Part shown: in pieces, positions 19,538 to 28,258 of the stretch
Position numbering within the stretch: the stretch's first letter is position 1
Layout: every line of letters begins with the position of its first letter
DNA from: Lewinellaceae bacterium
Lineage (GTDB): Bacteria > Bacteroidota > Bacteroidia > Chitinophagales > Saprospiraceae
Direction: 5' to 3'
DNA length: 64,000 nucleotides
Assembly (NCBI GenBank): GCA_020636105.1
Contig: JACJYL010000001.1
Span: 4,486,001-4,550,000, forward strand
Program-made: the position numbers and the translations under genes
Notes under the pieces: model-generated
Database searches by the model: none
Seen by the model: only the letters and a program-made list of their open reading frames with translations
What the model was told of the DNA's origin: nothing

Positions 19538-20938
19538 ATGAAAAAAATAATTTTTATCATATGCTCTTTGGTATTTGCCATCACTTTATTCGCTCAGTCT
19601 CCTGAAAAAATGAGCTATCAGGCTGTTGTAAGAGATGCTACTGGACAATTAATCACCAATAGTGAGGTGGGCGTTAGGATCAGTATTTTGCAAGGCAGCT
19701 CATCTGGTTCGGCAGTTTATATTGAAACACAAAACCCAACGGCCAATGCTAATGGTCTGGTTAGCTTGGAAATAGGTGAAGGGACAATTGTCTCCGGAGA
19801 TTTTGCGACTATTGATTGGGGAAGTAACAGTTATTACCTGAAAACGGAAACAGACCCCAATGGCGGTTTCAACTATACCATCGCAGGCACAAGTCAGTTG
19901 CTTAGCGTGCCCTATGCGTTGTATGCGAAGTCAAGTGGAAGTGGCGATTGGACCCAAACCGGCAATAACATTTATTCGGCTAATTCGGGCAATGTTGGCA
20001 TTGGTACTTCAGTTCCTATCTCGAAACTTCAGATTTCAGGAACAAATAATTCTATAAGAATTGTTGGAACGCTAGGAAACTATAATCATGGAGGAACCTT
20101 GAAATTCGGTGATGCAGAAAATGCGACAATTCAGGAAGATGTGGATGACAAGCTCAAAGTGACAGCTAACAGAGTTTGGTTAAAAGCCGATGTGGGGATT
20201 GGTCTGGAAGTGCCGGAACAGATAGCCAAACTTGATGTGAGAGGGAATGCCAAAGCCATCAGAGGACAGGTCGATGCAACCGGAGTGAATGTGAATGAGG
20301 GTGTTTTTGGGTTTGTCCAGGGAGGAGAAGGAACGAACTGGGGTGTTTTCGGGGATGCAGGAGCAGGTGTTGTAAATGTGGGGGTATTAGGCACTGGTAG
20401 TGGTAATCTTGGTGCTATCGGCGTACGTGGATTTGGCCAGGGTACTGGTAGCTATGGCGTATTTGGGGAGTCTAATGGAGCCTTAAGCTGGGCCGGTTAC
20501 TTCGATGGTAATTTAGGTTATACGGGGGATCTTTTGGGACCTTCGGATGCCAAACTGAAAAAGGAGGTGCAGGTATTAACCGGTGCTTTGGAGAAAGTTC
20601 TTCAGCTGCAGCCCAAAACCTATTTTTTCAAAACCGATGAATATGACCATATGAACCTGGCAACAGGCCCACAGATGGGATTTATTGCACAGGAAGTCCA
20701 GGAGATATTCCCGGAAGTAGTCAAGGAAAATGTTGTTTATTTCCCAGGGGAAGATGCCGAGAAACATGAAATGATAAAAACGGAATACATTGGTATCAAC
20801 TACCTGAGCTTTGTTCCAATCCTTACAAAAGCTATTCAGGAGCAACAGGAAGAGATCGAGTCATTGCGAAATGAAAACGAAGCATTGAAAGCGCGAATGG
20901 ATAGAATGGAAACAATGTTGGAGGGCATGAATAAATAA
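19538..20938 (+). CDS. Tail-fibre-like secreted protein with S74 chaperone domain
   Basis: 466 residues with a signal peptide (MKKIIFIICSLVFAITLFAQ). The N-terminal domain SYQAVVRDATGQLITN to LLSVPYALYAKS is a Bacteroidota-specific secreted domain. The middle is Gly-rich beta sequence (GNVGIGTSVP, GVFGDAGAG, GSYGVFGES) of fibre type. The C-terminus resembles the Peptidase S74/intramolecular chaperone domain of phage tail spikes: a Ser-Asp near the cleavage point (GPSDAKLKKEV), MGFIAQEVQEIFPEVV, INYLSFVPILTKAIQEQ, and a final coiled coil (EQQEEIESLRNENEALKARMDRME). By analogy it trimerises and cleaves itself at or near the Ser. Module A, with the preceding gene. Confidence 0.85.
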   Translation: MKKIIFIICSLVFAITLFAQSPEKMSYQAVVRDATGQLITNSEVGVRISILQGSSSGSAVYIETQNPTANANGLVSLEIGEGTIVSGDFATIDWGSNSYYLKTETDPNGGFNYTIAGTSQLLSVPYALYAKSSGSGDWTQTGNNIYSANSGNVGIGTSVPISKLQISGTNNSIRIVGTLGNYNHGGTLKFGDAENATIQEDVDDKLKVTANRVWLKADVGIGLEVPEQIAKLDVRGNAKAIRGQVDATGVNVNEGVFGFVQGGEGTNWGVFGDAGAGVVNVGVLGTGSGNLGAIGVRGFGQGTGSYGVFGESNGALSWAGYFDGNLGYTGDLLGPSDAKLKKEVQVLTGALEKVLQLQPKTYFFKTDEYDHMNLATGPQMGFIAQEVQEIFPEVVKENVVYFPGEDAEKHEMIKTEYIGINYLSFVPILTKAIQEQQEEIESLRNENEALKARMDRMETMLEGMNK

Positions 20939-21004
20939 ATGCATTAATCTAAAATGTTTGAGTTATTCTAGGCTGATAATTTTTTAACGACCAAATTTCT
21001 AAAA

Positions 21005-22042
21005 ATGAAGTTTAAAAATATTAATTCCAAAAGGTTATTATTTATAGTCATTTGTGCTCTTTTTTTTATAAACCTTTCGGCACAACAAAAAACTATCTAC
21101 CAGCATCACAGAACTGTTTATGACCAAGTACGACAAGCGAATGTCATCCAGTTTTGGTATGACTCTTCCCCTGAAAAAAATGGCTGGGATAGTGATGGAT
21201 TAAAGTTTGTTGCTTTTTCCAAAAAAGAAGATAGTCCAGGGCTCATTCCGGTGTATCAATATATAACGGATGACGGCCGTCAATTGTGGGATACACAAAA
21301 ACCCGCGTCCGGGGATAAAGGATGGAAAATAATCTTCTATGCACATAGTTTGCCTGCCAGTCTCTCATCAAATGTTATTACCAAGCCAATTTATCAGTAT
21401 GGTGGAAGCGGTAGTGTAATTTATACTACAAATGAATCTGTAGAACAGCTTGCTGTACCGAGTGGTTTCAGAAAAGCGCCAAAAGCATTATTTCATGCTA
21501 TAGTTCCGTTGAGAGGTGCTCCCGGCCTGAGTATTTTAAGTGAAATTCCCTTGATCGGGCAGGAAACAAATTTATGGTGTTGGGCAGCGTGTACTCAAAT
21601 GGTTATGGAATACTACTATACTTTTGTTCCACAGTGCGAAATAGTGAATAAAACAAAAAAACGAGGGGATTGCTGTACGGATTCAGAGGCAAAACAGGAT
21701 GGATTAAAATGTAGACAAACGGGATGGTTCAGGTACGATAATTATGGCTTTGACTATGATTCGACGACATTTGGAACTGCAGTTAGTTGGATCAAGTTAA
21801 AGGAAGAAATTGATGCCAACAGACCTGTTTCCTTTGCCTGGAGTTGGTCTTCCGGAGGAGGCCACCTTATGGTTGCAACCGGATATTTGGAGAGTGGCGA
21901 CAACAAATTGGTTTATGTAACTGATCCATGGCCCGCTGGCAAAGGTGATCACAGGTGGGTAACTTACAAGCAATTTGTAAGCCAGCCAAAGAATCATACT
22001 CATCAATCTGATTTATATAATCTTCGCTATAAAACTAAATAA
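21005..22042 (+). CDS. Secreted papain-like cysteine protease, C70/AvrRpt2-like
   Basis: 345 residues with a signal peptide ending near LSAQQ. Residues 30-165 resemble a carbohydrate-binding DUF5648-type module with repeated bits (IYQHHRTVYDQ, IPVYQYITDDGRQLWDT, KPIYQYGGSGSVIYTT). The C-terminal half is papain-like: catalytic Cys in NLWCWAACTQMVMEYYY near residue 192, His in GGGHLMVATGY near 286 and Asp in VYVTDPWP near 305. The order and spacing fit the C70/C39-like fold. Extra cysteines (GDCCTDS) may form disulfides. No T9SS tail, so periplasmic or released by another route. It starts 66 bp after module A and 4 bp before a lipoprotein gene, an obvious two-gene unit. Confidence 0.75.
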   Translation: MKFKNINSKRLLFIVICALFFINLSAQQKTIYQHHRTVYDQVRQANVIQFWYDSSPEKNGWDSDGLKFVAFSKKEDSPGLIPVYQYITDDGRQLWDTQKPASGDKGWKIIFYAHSLPASLSSNVITKPIYQYGGSGSVIYTTNESVEQLAVPSGFRKAPKALFHAIVPLRGAPGLSILSEIPLIGQETNLWCWAACTQMVMEYYYTFVPQCEIVNKTKKRGDCCTDSEAKQDGLKCRQTGWFRYDNYGFDYDSTTFGTAVSWIKLKEEIDANRPVSFAWSWSSGGGHLMVATGYLESGDNKLVYVTDPWPAGKGDHRWVTYKQFVSQPKNHTHQSDLYNLRYKTK

Positions 22043-22046
22043 TATT

Positions 22047-22730
22047 ATGAAAAGGATAACAATTTTTAATCCGCTTCATTTTTTATTCCTCATTGCAGGA
22101 ATTACGAGTATTTTTTCCTGCAATGAAATTTTCTACCCCCATAACCCAAATCCTAACTCAATGGACCCCGCTCAAGAAGCTTTAAAATTGCTTGAATCCT
22201 TGGCCAATGAATACACCTATAAACAAATGGGGTTTGCTTCTTTAGAGGAAGTTTCTTCTGCGGAGCTAGGTACTCCTGTTTCCGTATTTACGGTAGGATA
22301 TGATGTAATTAGAAATTACGAGGAAAATATGCACCCCAATTTACTGTTGACCGATCTACATGAAATAATTTATCCTGTAGTATCAGGTGGTCAAATTCGG
22401 AGTTCTATCGGAGTGATGTATGACGGTAAGGAGTGGGAATATACAGACATTGGTCGTCCGAATTTCACCAATGCCCTTTTTGAGGCTCGCGAGTTGCATG
22501 TGTCTTCCACAGGGAGAAACCATGAGGATTTTTTCATGGTGAATTTTCCGGCCTTGTATATAACACTCATTGCCTATCGGCTAGAGGATGGCTCAACTGA
22601 AATGGCAGTTGTACATGGAAGTGATTTGACTGGTTTGAAAACCAACGAATTGTTGCCTGGTAATAAGGTTTTTGCAGCTATTGCGGCTTATGCGAAAGAA
22701 CATCCTGCAGAAGGCATGTCTCCCGATTAG
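22047..22730 (+). CDS. Lipoprotein partner of the C70-like protease
   Basis: 227 residues. Signal sequence followed by a lipobox ending SIFSC near residue 25, so probably lipid-anchored. No family recognised. Only 4 bp separate it from the protease stop codon, so it is almost certainly co-translated. The mature part is acidic and contains YDVIRNYEENMHPNLLLTD and DVIRNYEE-like helix, and a central stretch IGVMYDGKEWEYTDIGRPN. Guess by context: inhibitor, chaperone or immunity partner of the protease. That is inference only. Confidence 0.6.
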   Translation: MKRITIFNPLHFLFLIAGITSIFSCNEIFYPHNPNPNSMDPAQEALKLLESLANEYTYKQMGFASLEEVSSAELGTPVSVFTVGYDVIRNYEENMHPNLLLTDLHEIIYPVVSGGQIRSSIGVMYDGKEWEYTDIGRPNFTNALFEARELHVSSTGRNHEDFFMVNFPALYITLIAYRLEDGSTEMAVVHGSDLTGLKTNELLPGNKVFAAIAAYAKEHPAEGMSPD

Positions 22731-22842
22731 ATATTAATTATCCACCTCCTATTCTAATTGCCGAAGAGATTATTCAGTTTAGTTTAAACTCTAATTGAAT
22801 TATCTTATTTATCACCTTAATTTTTCACTTAAAAATATTTTT

Positions 22843-23055
22843 ATGGTAAACCTGAAATTCAACATGGTTGCCTTTTTCATCCTATGCTTCTTTGGAGGTT
22901 TGCAGTCACAACAATCCTTACATCATGCCACCGGAGGGGATGCCTCAGGAAGTGGTGGTTCGGTAAGCTATACGGTTGGCCATCCTGTGTACACTACACA
23001 TGATGGCGCGGGGGGATCGGTCGCGCAGGGGGTTCAACATGCTCAGTTGGAATGA
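22843..23055 (+). CDS. Truncated paralogue of the small T9SS module protein
   Basis: 70 residues from the ATG at 22843 (signal peptide MVNLKFNMVAFFILCFFGG). The mature part repeats the 161-residue protein almost word for word: QQSLHHATGGDASGSGGS, VSYTVGHPVYTT, VAQGVQHA. It stops just where the full-length copy goes on into its T9SS domain. It thus keeps the N-terminal domain and has no sorting tail. It may be a decayed copy or a short secreted variant. An alternative upstream start without a clear signal is less likely. Confidence 0.6.
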   Translation: MVNLKFNMVAFFILCFFGGLQSQQSLHHATGGDASGSGGSVSYTVGHPVYTTHDGAGGSVAQGVQHAQLE

Positions 23056-23102
23056 TTATTGCAGCAATCGAATAAATAACTTATGCTAAAATAATATTAA
23101 CC

Positions 23103-23909
23103 ATGAAGTCAATCAAATTAATTTTTACCCTGGCAATCTTTTGCCTCTTTTTTGCCACCAGCCTTCAGGCACAGGTTGCTGAACAGTCCTACGTCATCGT
23201 AGAATATATGAAAGTAAAACCCGGCATGGAGGACCAATACCGCGATTGTGAGCGGGTCTGGAAACTCATGCACCAGGAACGCAAAAAAATGGGCCTGATC
23301 ACCGGGTGGGAACTTGAACGGGTGATGTACCCAAGCGGAATCAATGCGGAGTATGATTATCTCACCATCACCCACCTGAAGAACTGGAAGGGGATCGATG
23401 AGCTGAACAACAGCTGGAACCAGAAAACCTGGGATGCCATGACCAAAAACCTGACCGCCGAACAAAAGGACCTGGCCGACAGGGCTGAGGAATTCAGGGA
23501 TATCGTCAAAAGAGAAATATGGACGGCAGCAGATATGGCTTTTGGGCCGGCAGGAGGGATGGCACCATACAGGGTAGAGAACTTCATGAAAGTGCCCGCG
23601 AATGGCTGGGACGACTGGATGGAGATGGAGGCCCGATTTGTCAAACCCGTTCATGAAAAAAGCATCGCCATGGGCAACCGTGCCGGATGGATCATGGGGT
23701 TTATGGTTTTCCCACAGGGAGCGGAACAGCCTTATGATGTTTCAACGATCGATTTTTACAATACCTGGGAAGATATGGATAAGAGTGATCAAAAAGCCTG
23801 GGACGCTGTTTACCCGGATATGAGCAAGGGCCATATCGGCCGCCGTATAGAGTCCACCCGCACCCTGGTAAGGAAGGAGGTGCGCCGGCTGGTGGATTCA
23901 GTAGAATAA
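23103..23909 (+). CDS. Secreted protein with two dimeric alpha/beta-barrel-like repeats
   Basis: 268 residues with a signal peptide (MKSIKLIFTLAIFCLFFATSLQA, about residues 1-23). The mature protein shows two similar halves: EYMKVKPGMEDQYRDCERVWK with ITGWELER and LTITHLKNW, then ENFMKVPANGWDDWMEMEARF with AGWIMGFMVFP and DFYNTWEDMD. This pattern resembles the ABM/NIPSNAP dimeric alpha/beta-barrel fold. I know no biochemical function for it. It is followed by a strong terminator hairpin, which closes the 19-24 kb cluster. Confidence 0.55.
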   Translation: MKSIKLIFTLAIFCLFFATSLQAQVAEQSYVIVEYMKVKPGMEDQYRDCERVWKLMHQERKKMGLITGWELERVMYPSGINAEYDYLTITHLKNWKGIDELNNSWNQKTWDAMTKNLTAEQKDLADRAEEFRDIVKREIWTAADMAFGPAGGMAPYRVENFMKVPANGWDDWMEMEARFVKPVHEKSIAMGNRAGWIMGFMVFPQGAEQPYDVSTIDFYNTWEDMDKSDQKAWDAVYPDMSKGHIGRRIESTRTLVRKEVRRLVDSVE

Positions 23910-23963
23910 ATAATTAATGTGAATTAAGGGTTGAACCCGCTTGGGGTTCCTTCGTAATCTTTT

Positions 23964-23996
23964 AAAAAACCACGGGTTTAACCCGTGGTTTTTTAT
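23964..23996. terminator. Strong bidirectional terminator hairpin
   Basis: A perfect stem AACCACGGGT/ACCCGTGGTT with a TTA loop, flanked by A6 on the left and T6 on the right. It ends the plus-strand cluster and could stop minus-strand reading from the pentapeptide gene. Confidence 0.85.
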
Positions 23997-24002
23997 ATTT
24001 TA

Positions 24003-24033
24003 ATCCTTTCAGGATAAAATGTCCGAAGGACAT
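24003..24033. repeat. Two small hairpins of an intergenic repeat type
   Basis: ATCC-tttca-GGAT at 24003-24015 and ATGTCC-gaa-GGACAT at 24019-24033 follow the terminator. The GAA/TTCA loops recall hairpins in the element at 59246-59628, so both may belong to one repeat family. Confidence 0.5.
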
Positions 24034-24121
24034 GAATATAAATAACCCTGTGTAAAACTCGGGGTATCCAACAGGATCTAGGAAACAACCCAGAAGTGAG
24101 TTGAATTTAAATTAAAAAAAA

Positions 24122-24694
24122 TTATTCAATCTCGATATCAAAACTCCCCAACAACCCGGGCAGCCCTGAAACGGAGAATTTCGCCTTTCGGATCCGGTTG
24201 TTTTCCGGGTGAATGGTATAGTGAGTTGCCGTCCGTAAATCAGCTTTTTCAAGATTGGTATGGTCAAAAATGGCGCCGGAAAGATCGCATTCATCCAGAA
24301 AAGCGCCAGACAAATCAGTCTCTGTAAAATCCACCTCCTGGAGGCTGCATTTTTTAAAGCGGGTTCCTTTTAAATTGATTTTGCAGAAATTGGAAATGTT
24401 CAACAGGCAGTGGTCAAACCCCACGGCAAACAAAAAGTCATTGCATTCCTCAAATTGGAGGCCGAGCATTTTGCAGTCCTTGAAGGTTACGGATTTGAAA
24501 GAGGTTTCCATAATGTTAGCCATGCTGAGATCGCAGTCGCGGAAGGTACATTCCGTGAAATGGATACCGGAAAGATCGGAGTGGGCAAAATTACAGCTGA
24601 GGAAAGAACATACCTCGTAATGGCCCATGGCCAATGGGGTGCCGGAAAAATCTACCCCTTCAAAATCTTGCTCTTCAATGTATTTATCGTTCAT
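24122..24694 (-). CDS. Pentapeptide-repeat protein, Qnr/MfpA-like
   Basis: 190 residues dominated by A(D/N)LSx / CxF pentapeptides: CNFAHSDLSGIHFTECTFRD, then SNFCKINLKG, DLSGAFLDECDLSGAIF. These form a right-handed quadrilateral beta-helix. Length and a break after about residue 85 resemble Qnr/McbG DNA-gyrase-protecting proteins, but pentapeptide proteins are functionally diverse and this one could be a housekeeping homologue. Cytoplasmic; no signal peptide. Starts at 24694 (MNDKYIEEQDFEGVDFSG). It is divergent from module B genes. Confidence 0.8.
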   Translation of the reverse strand: MNDKYIEEQDFEGVDFSGTPLAMGHYEVCSFLSCNFAHSDLSGIHFTECTFRDCDLSMANIMETSFKSVTFKDCKMLGLQFEECNDFLFAVGFDHCLLNISNFCKINLKGTRFKKCSLQEVDFTETDLSGAFLDECDLSGAIFDHTNLEKADLRTATHYTIHPENNRIRKAKFSVSGLPGLLGSFDIEIE

Positions 24695-25167
24695 GGTTTT
24701 TAGATTGATGAAATAGTCGGAATTTCAAAAAACGATTCAAAGCAATTTCAAATGAATAACATCATTCTTTCAAAGGCTAAGTTAGAAAAAACCATAAACA
24801 AATAACAAAGACTTTTGCTGACAGCCTGATTCGTTTTTTACTCGAATGAATTTATGTTATTAAAGGCCATAGGTGCCTAAAATGGTTCTTGGTGACAAAA
24901 GTCATTGCTATTTTTCTGAGAGTAGCTTAATATGCAGGTTATTGATTTTCTTTTCCATTTCTTCCAGCCGGAAACATCCAGGCTCCCATTTGATTTTTTT
25001 CTGATATCGATACAATACTATTCACTCCTCCCCACGGATCAATACACCTATCTGACATTGTATCGTTTACCTAAGATTTTTTCCTGTTAACGTTCTTTTT
25101 GAGGGCAGGCGATAGCCGTACAAAGATTACAGAATTTTATCTTATTCACTCATAAAACACTTACCAT
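24695..25167. other. Divergent intergenic region
   Basis: Lies between the pentapeptide gene (minus) and module B (plus), so it should hold both promoters. A protein-like minus-strand stretch (about 25060-24915) can be read only with a frameshift; no gene is called. Confidence 0.4.
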
Positions 25168-25695
25168 ATGAAACAGCTCCTTTTTTTTAGCTTTTGTTTT
25201 TTCATTGCGATCACCATCCGGGGGCAATCTTTTGAGCCTCAACTAATAGGTGTTGTCAATGGAGCCGGATATGATGCTGACATTCAACTGGATTGGTCGG
25301 TCGGGGAATCATTCATTACATTTCAGCCAACGGATTTTGGAGCCTTGTCGGAGGGATTTATCCAGCCTATGTGGCTGAGGAGACCTTTGGATACTCCGAC
25401 GGAAATAACCGAACCAACCGTAAGGATGGATGATTATCAATGGATCGTTTCACCGAATCCTGTTTCCAACAATTTAAGATTGCAATTGGATCGTCGGAAT
25501 GAATGGCTATGTTATGTCACGATATTGGATTACTCAGGAAAAATGAAACTGTTGAAAATTTTTCCTGTCGGTGACCGTCAAATAGACCTGGATATGTCCG
25601 GATTTCCATCAGGAATTTATCTTGTTCGGCTTTTTTCTCCTGAAAAGAAAACGAGCCTGACGGTCAAGGTTTTGAAAGCGGATAAGATACAATAA
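25168..25695 (+). CDS. Small T9SS protein, first partner of fibre module B
   Basis: 175 residues: signal peptide ending near IRGQS, a compact domain with GVVNGAGYDADIQLDWSVGE and LSEGFIQPMWL, then a T9SS type A sorting domain (WIVSPNPVSNNLRLQL, GIYLVRLFSPEKK). The core pattern W/Y-S/T-VG followed by an xQGV/SEGFIQ motif is the same as in the 161-residue protein at 19040, though sequence identity is low. It is followed after 103 bp by a fibre-like protein, as in module A. Predicted surface-exported. Confidence 0.8.
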   Translation: MKQLLFFSFCFFIAITIRGQSFEPQLIGVVNGAGYDADIQLDWSVGESFITFQPTDFGALSEGFIQPMWLRRPLDTPTEITEPTVRMDDYQWIVSPNPVSNNLRLQLDRRNEWLCYVTILDYSGKMKLLKIFPVGDRQIDLDMSGFPSGIYLVRLFSPEKKTSLTVKVLKADKIQ

Positions 25696-25798
25696 AGACG
25701 AAACGGGTGGCACTTATTAGGTATTCGCCACTAAGAATTATTGCCTGAAATTTTATCTCATATTATGTTTAAATTTTTATTAAAAGAACCAAAAGATT

Positions 25799-28246
25799 AT
25801 GAAAAAAATAATTTCAATACTTGTTAGTTCACTCTGTTTTATTTCCTTTTTAACAGCTCAGACGGTTCCATTGGGTATTAATTTTCAAGCTGTTGCGAGA
25901 GATGTTGAAGGCGAAATTTTGGCTGATCAAACGATCAGCCTTCGCTTGAGCTTGAAAACGCAGCAACCCTCTGAGCAGGTTTATTATGTGGAGACCCATG
26001 AGGTAACGACTAATGCCCTGGGCCTTTTTAATCTGGTTATCGGAAAAGGAAATACACTCAAGGGCGATTTTGAAAGCGTTCCCTGGGGAAGCCAGCAAAT
26101 CATGATGGAAACCGCCATGGATGCCAATGGAGGCTCCAAGTACAAGGTGCTGAACACGTCCAACCTGTTAGCTGTACCTTACGCCTTTTATGCTCAATCT
26201 GCCGGAGCATTTACCGGCGTGGCAGCAGAAGAAGAAAGCCTTGAAAAAAGCAATCGCCCAGTGCCATGCCTGACCGAGACTTGTTATTGCGAAGGAGGCT
26301 ATACAGCGATGAAACTGTTTTATTTTGGAGAGGACAATGTCACGGTGGAAGTGTTTAGTGATTATGCGATGAACAATCTGTTTCTTACGTTCAACAATGT
26401 TATGAGTGGAGATCTACTGATCATTGATGGCAGTGGTTTGGCCAATGGTACATTGATGTCTAAAACCTACCTGAAAGTAACCAACCTGGCCAATGAGGAT
26501 TGTGTGACGAAGATTGATTCCAAATGTCCGCTACCTTCCTGGCCCGTCGCGAAGGAAGAGCAGGAAATTTTAGGAAAAACTTTTGGCAATTTTACCGTTT
26601 ATTCCCATACCAGTGCCGAGAATAATTTCGAATGTACTTTAGATAATATTCAAACGGATTGGCATGTAGGAGGTAATGTGGTGGGGGCTTTGAAGAAAAA
26701 ACTGGGAACCAAAAACGATGAAGATGTTATTTTTATTACCAATAATATTCCACGTGGCATTATCAACAAAGCAGGTCAATTCGGCATCAAAACACTGGAT
26801 CCCAGGCCAGGCGTTGATATGGATGTGCGGGGCATTTTCATTGCAGACAGTATTATGGTGCGTGGAGGCCTGGACGTTGGCGGCAACTTGAAAGTTCATG
26901 GGGATTCTGTTATCATCGATCACAACCTTTTTGTGGGAGATACCACTTTTACAAGGGGGTTAGTGGTTCGTGATAATGTGCCAGACGGAGGATTTTTGGC
27001 CACTTTTGAAAATACCAATATTGATAATGGAGATGGTATAAAGATCAAGATCAATACAAACCAGGCCAATAATGGAAATGATTTTATTTCTTTCTGGGAT
27101 AAATTTGCCATGCGGGGGCGTATAGAAGGGCAAACATCCGGTGAACTTTCTTCTGATCCTGAATGGATCATGAATACCACTATTTTGTCTGCTGAAGTAG
27201 CTATTGCAACGGCCGAATTTGGCATGGCCACCGCGGATGTTGCTGCCGCTGCTGCTTCTACCACGCCTTGTTTTGGGTTGGGAGCCTGTGAAACAGTACC
27301 TATTGCCTCTCTGATTACAGCTTCGCTTGCCAATGAAGGCGTTGCCATTGCCAACGAGGCTATTGCCGTTGCCAATCTGGCAGTATACGAAGCATTTGCT
27401 TTTGACAACCTGGGCGTTACCTACGAATCCGGCGCCGGGGACTACGCAGAATGGCTGGAAAGAAAAAACCCGTCAGAGAAAATGATCGCCGGGGATATTG
27501 TTGGTGTGTATGGCGGAAAGATATCCAAAAATACCGAAGGTGCCGACAACTTTATGGTCGTATCCTTTAACCCGATTGTTTTGGGAAATATGCCCAAACA
27601 AACGAAAGAGGAATTGTTTGAAAAAGTAGGTTTCATGGGGCAGGTGCCTGTCAAGGTTAAAGGCAAAGTAAGTATAGGAGATTACATTCTTCCATCGGGT
27701 CAAAATGATGGTTTTGGAAAAGGCGTCAGCCCGGAAAGGATGAAAATGGACGATTATGGAAAGATTGTTGGTATAGCCTGGACTGCTTCTGAAAACCGGG
27801 TAGCCGGAGTGGTCAATATGGCCATCGGTATCAATAAAAACGACATGGTTGGTAAGGTGGTTCAGCAGCAAAAAGAAATTCAAATGTTAAAAGAACAGTT
27901 GAATGCGACTCAAAGCAGCATGGAGGGACTTTTATCAAGAATGGATGCCATGAATGACCGCCTGAATTCAATCGAAATGAATGGCCTGAAAACCGAGGAA
28001 ACCATTAGATTGGCAACAGCGGAAGAACTTCATGCTTACCAGCTTACAAGAGAGCAAGTTGAAGCCTCTTTTGAAATGATGAGGACCCATTTGATGAACA
28101 AAGGAATAGATGTTGACAATCATCCTGTCTATGGTAGGGTTTTTAATGATGAAGCTTATCGCGAACAGGTGATCGATCGTATGATGAATGGGTTTGAAAA
28201 TGCCAGGAAATTAATGATCGAGACAGATAAAAAAATGGGATTTTAA
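25799..28246 (+). CDS. Large tail-fibre-like protein with G2-like C-terminus
   Basis: 815 residues, signal peptide ending LTAQT. Its N-terminal domain (INFQAVARDVEGEILADQ to LLAVPYAFYAQS) is the same as in the 466-residue fibre. A middle region carries short beta-repeats (RGGLDVGGNLKVHGDS, VIIDHNLFVGDTTF) typical of trimeric fibres. An Ala-rich helical stretch follows (AEVAIATAEFGMATADVAAA, ANEAIAVANLAVYEAF). The C-terminal part (DYAEWLERKNPSEKMIAGD, VVSFNPIVLGN, GKVSIGDYILPSG) resembles the Peptidase G2/IMC self-cleaving domain of phage neck appendages. It ends in a coiled coil (VVQQQKEIQMLKEQLNATQ) and a helical tail. Predicted exported trimeric fibre; function unknown. Confidence 0.75.
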   Translation: MKKIISILVSSLCFISFLTAQTVPLGINFQAVARDVEGEILADQTISLRLSLKTQQPSEQVYYVETHEVTTNALGLFNLVIGKGNTLKGDFESVPWGSQQIMMETAMDANGGSKYKVLNTSNLLAVPYAFYAQSAGAFTGVAAEEESLEKSNRPVPCLTETCYCEGGYTAMKLFYFGEDNVTVEVFSDYAMNNLFLTFNNVMSGDLLIIDGSGLANGTLMSKTYLKVTNLANEDCVTKIDSKCPLPSWPVAKEEQEILGKTFGNFTVYSHTSAENNFECTLDNIQTDWHVGGNVVGALKKKLGTKNDEDVIFITNNIPRGIINKAGQFGIKTLDPRPGVDMDVRGIFIADSIMVRGGLDVGGNLKVHGDSVIIDHNLFVGDTTFTRGLVVRDNVPDGGFLATFENTNIDNGDGIKIKINTNQANNGNDFISFWDKFAMRGRIEGQTSGELSSDPEWIMNTTILSAEVAIATAEFGMATADVAAAAASTTPCFGLGACETVPIASLITASLANEGVAIANEAIAVANLAVYEAFAFDNLGVTYESGAGDYAEWLERKNPSEKMIAGDIVGVYGGKISKNTEGADNFMVVSFNPIVLGNMPKQTKEELFEKVGFMGQVPVKVKGKVSIGDYILPSGQNDGFGKGVSPERMKMDDYGKIVGIAWTASENRVAGVVNMAIGINKNDMVGKVVQQQKEIQMLKEQLNATQSSMEGLLSRMDAMNDRLNSIEMNGLKTEETIRLATAEELHAYQLTREQVEASFEMMRTHLMNKGIDVDNHPVYGRVFNDEAYREQVIDRMMNGFENARKLMIETDKKMGF

Positions 28247-28258
28247 AACGAAACTGGT

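Noticed and set aside
24122..24694. Calling the pentapeptide protein a quinolone-resistance gene
   Set aside because: The fold is shared by many functions; no sequence feature here proves gyrase protection.
24915..25060. Protein-like minus-strand stretch (EPGCFRLEEMEKKINNLH) in the divergent gap
   Set aside because: Needs a frameshift to join with MSDRCIDPWGGVNS, has no recognisable family, and may be chance.
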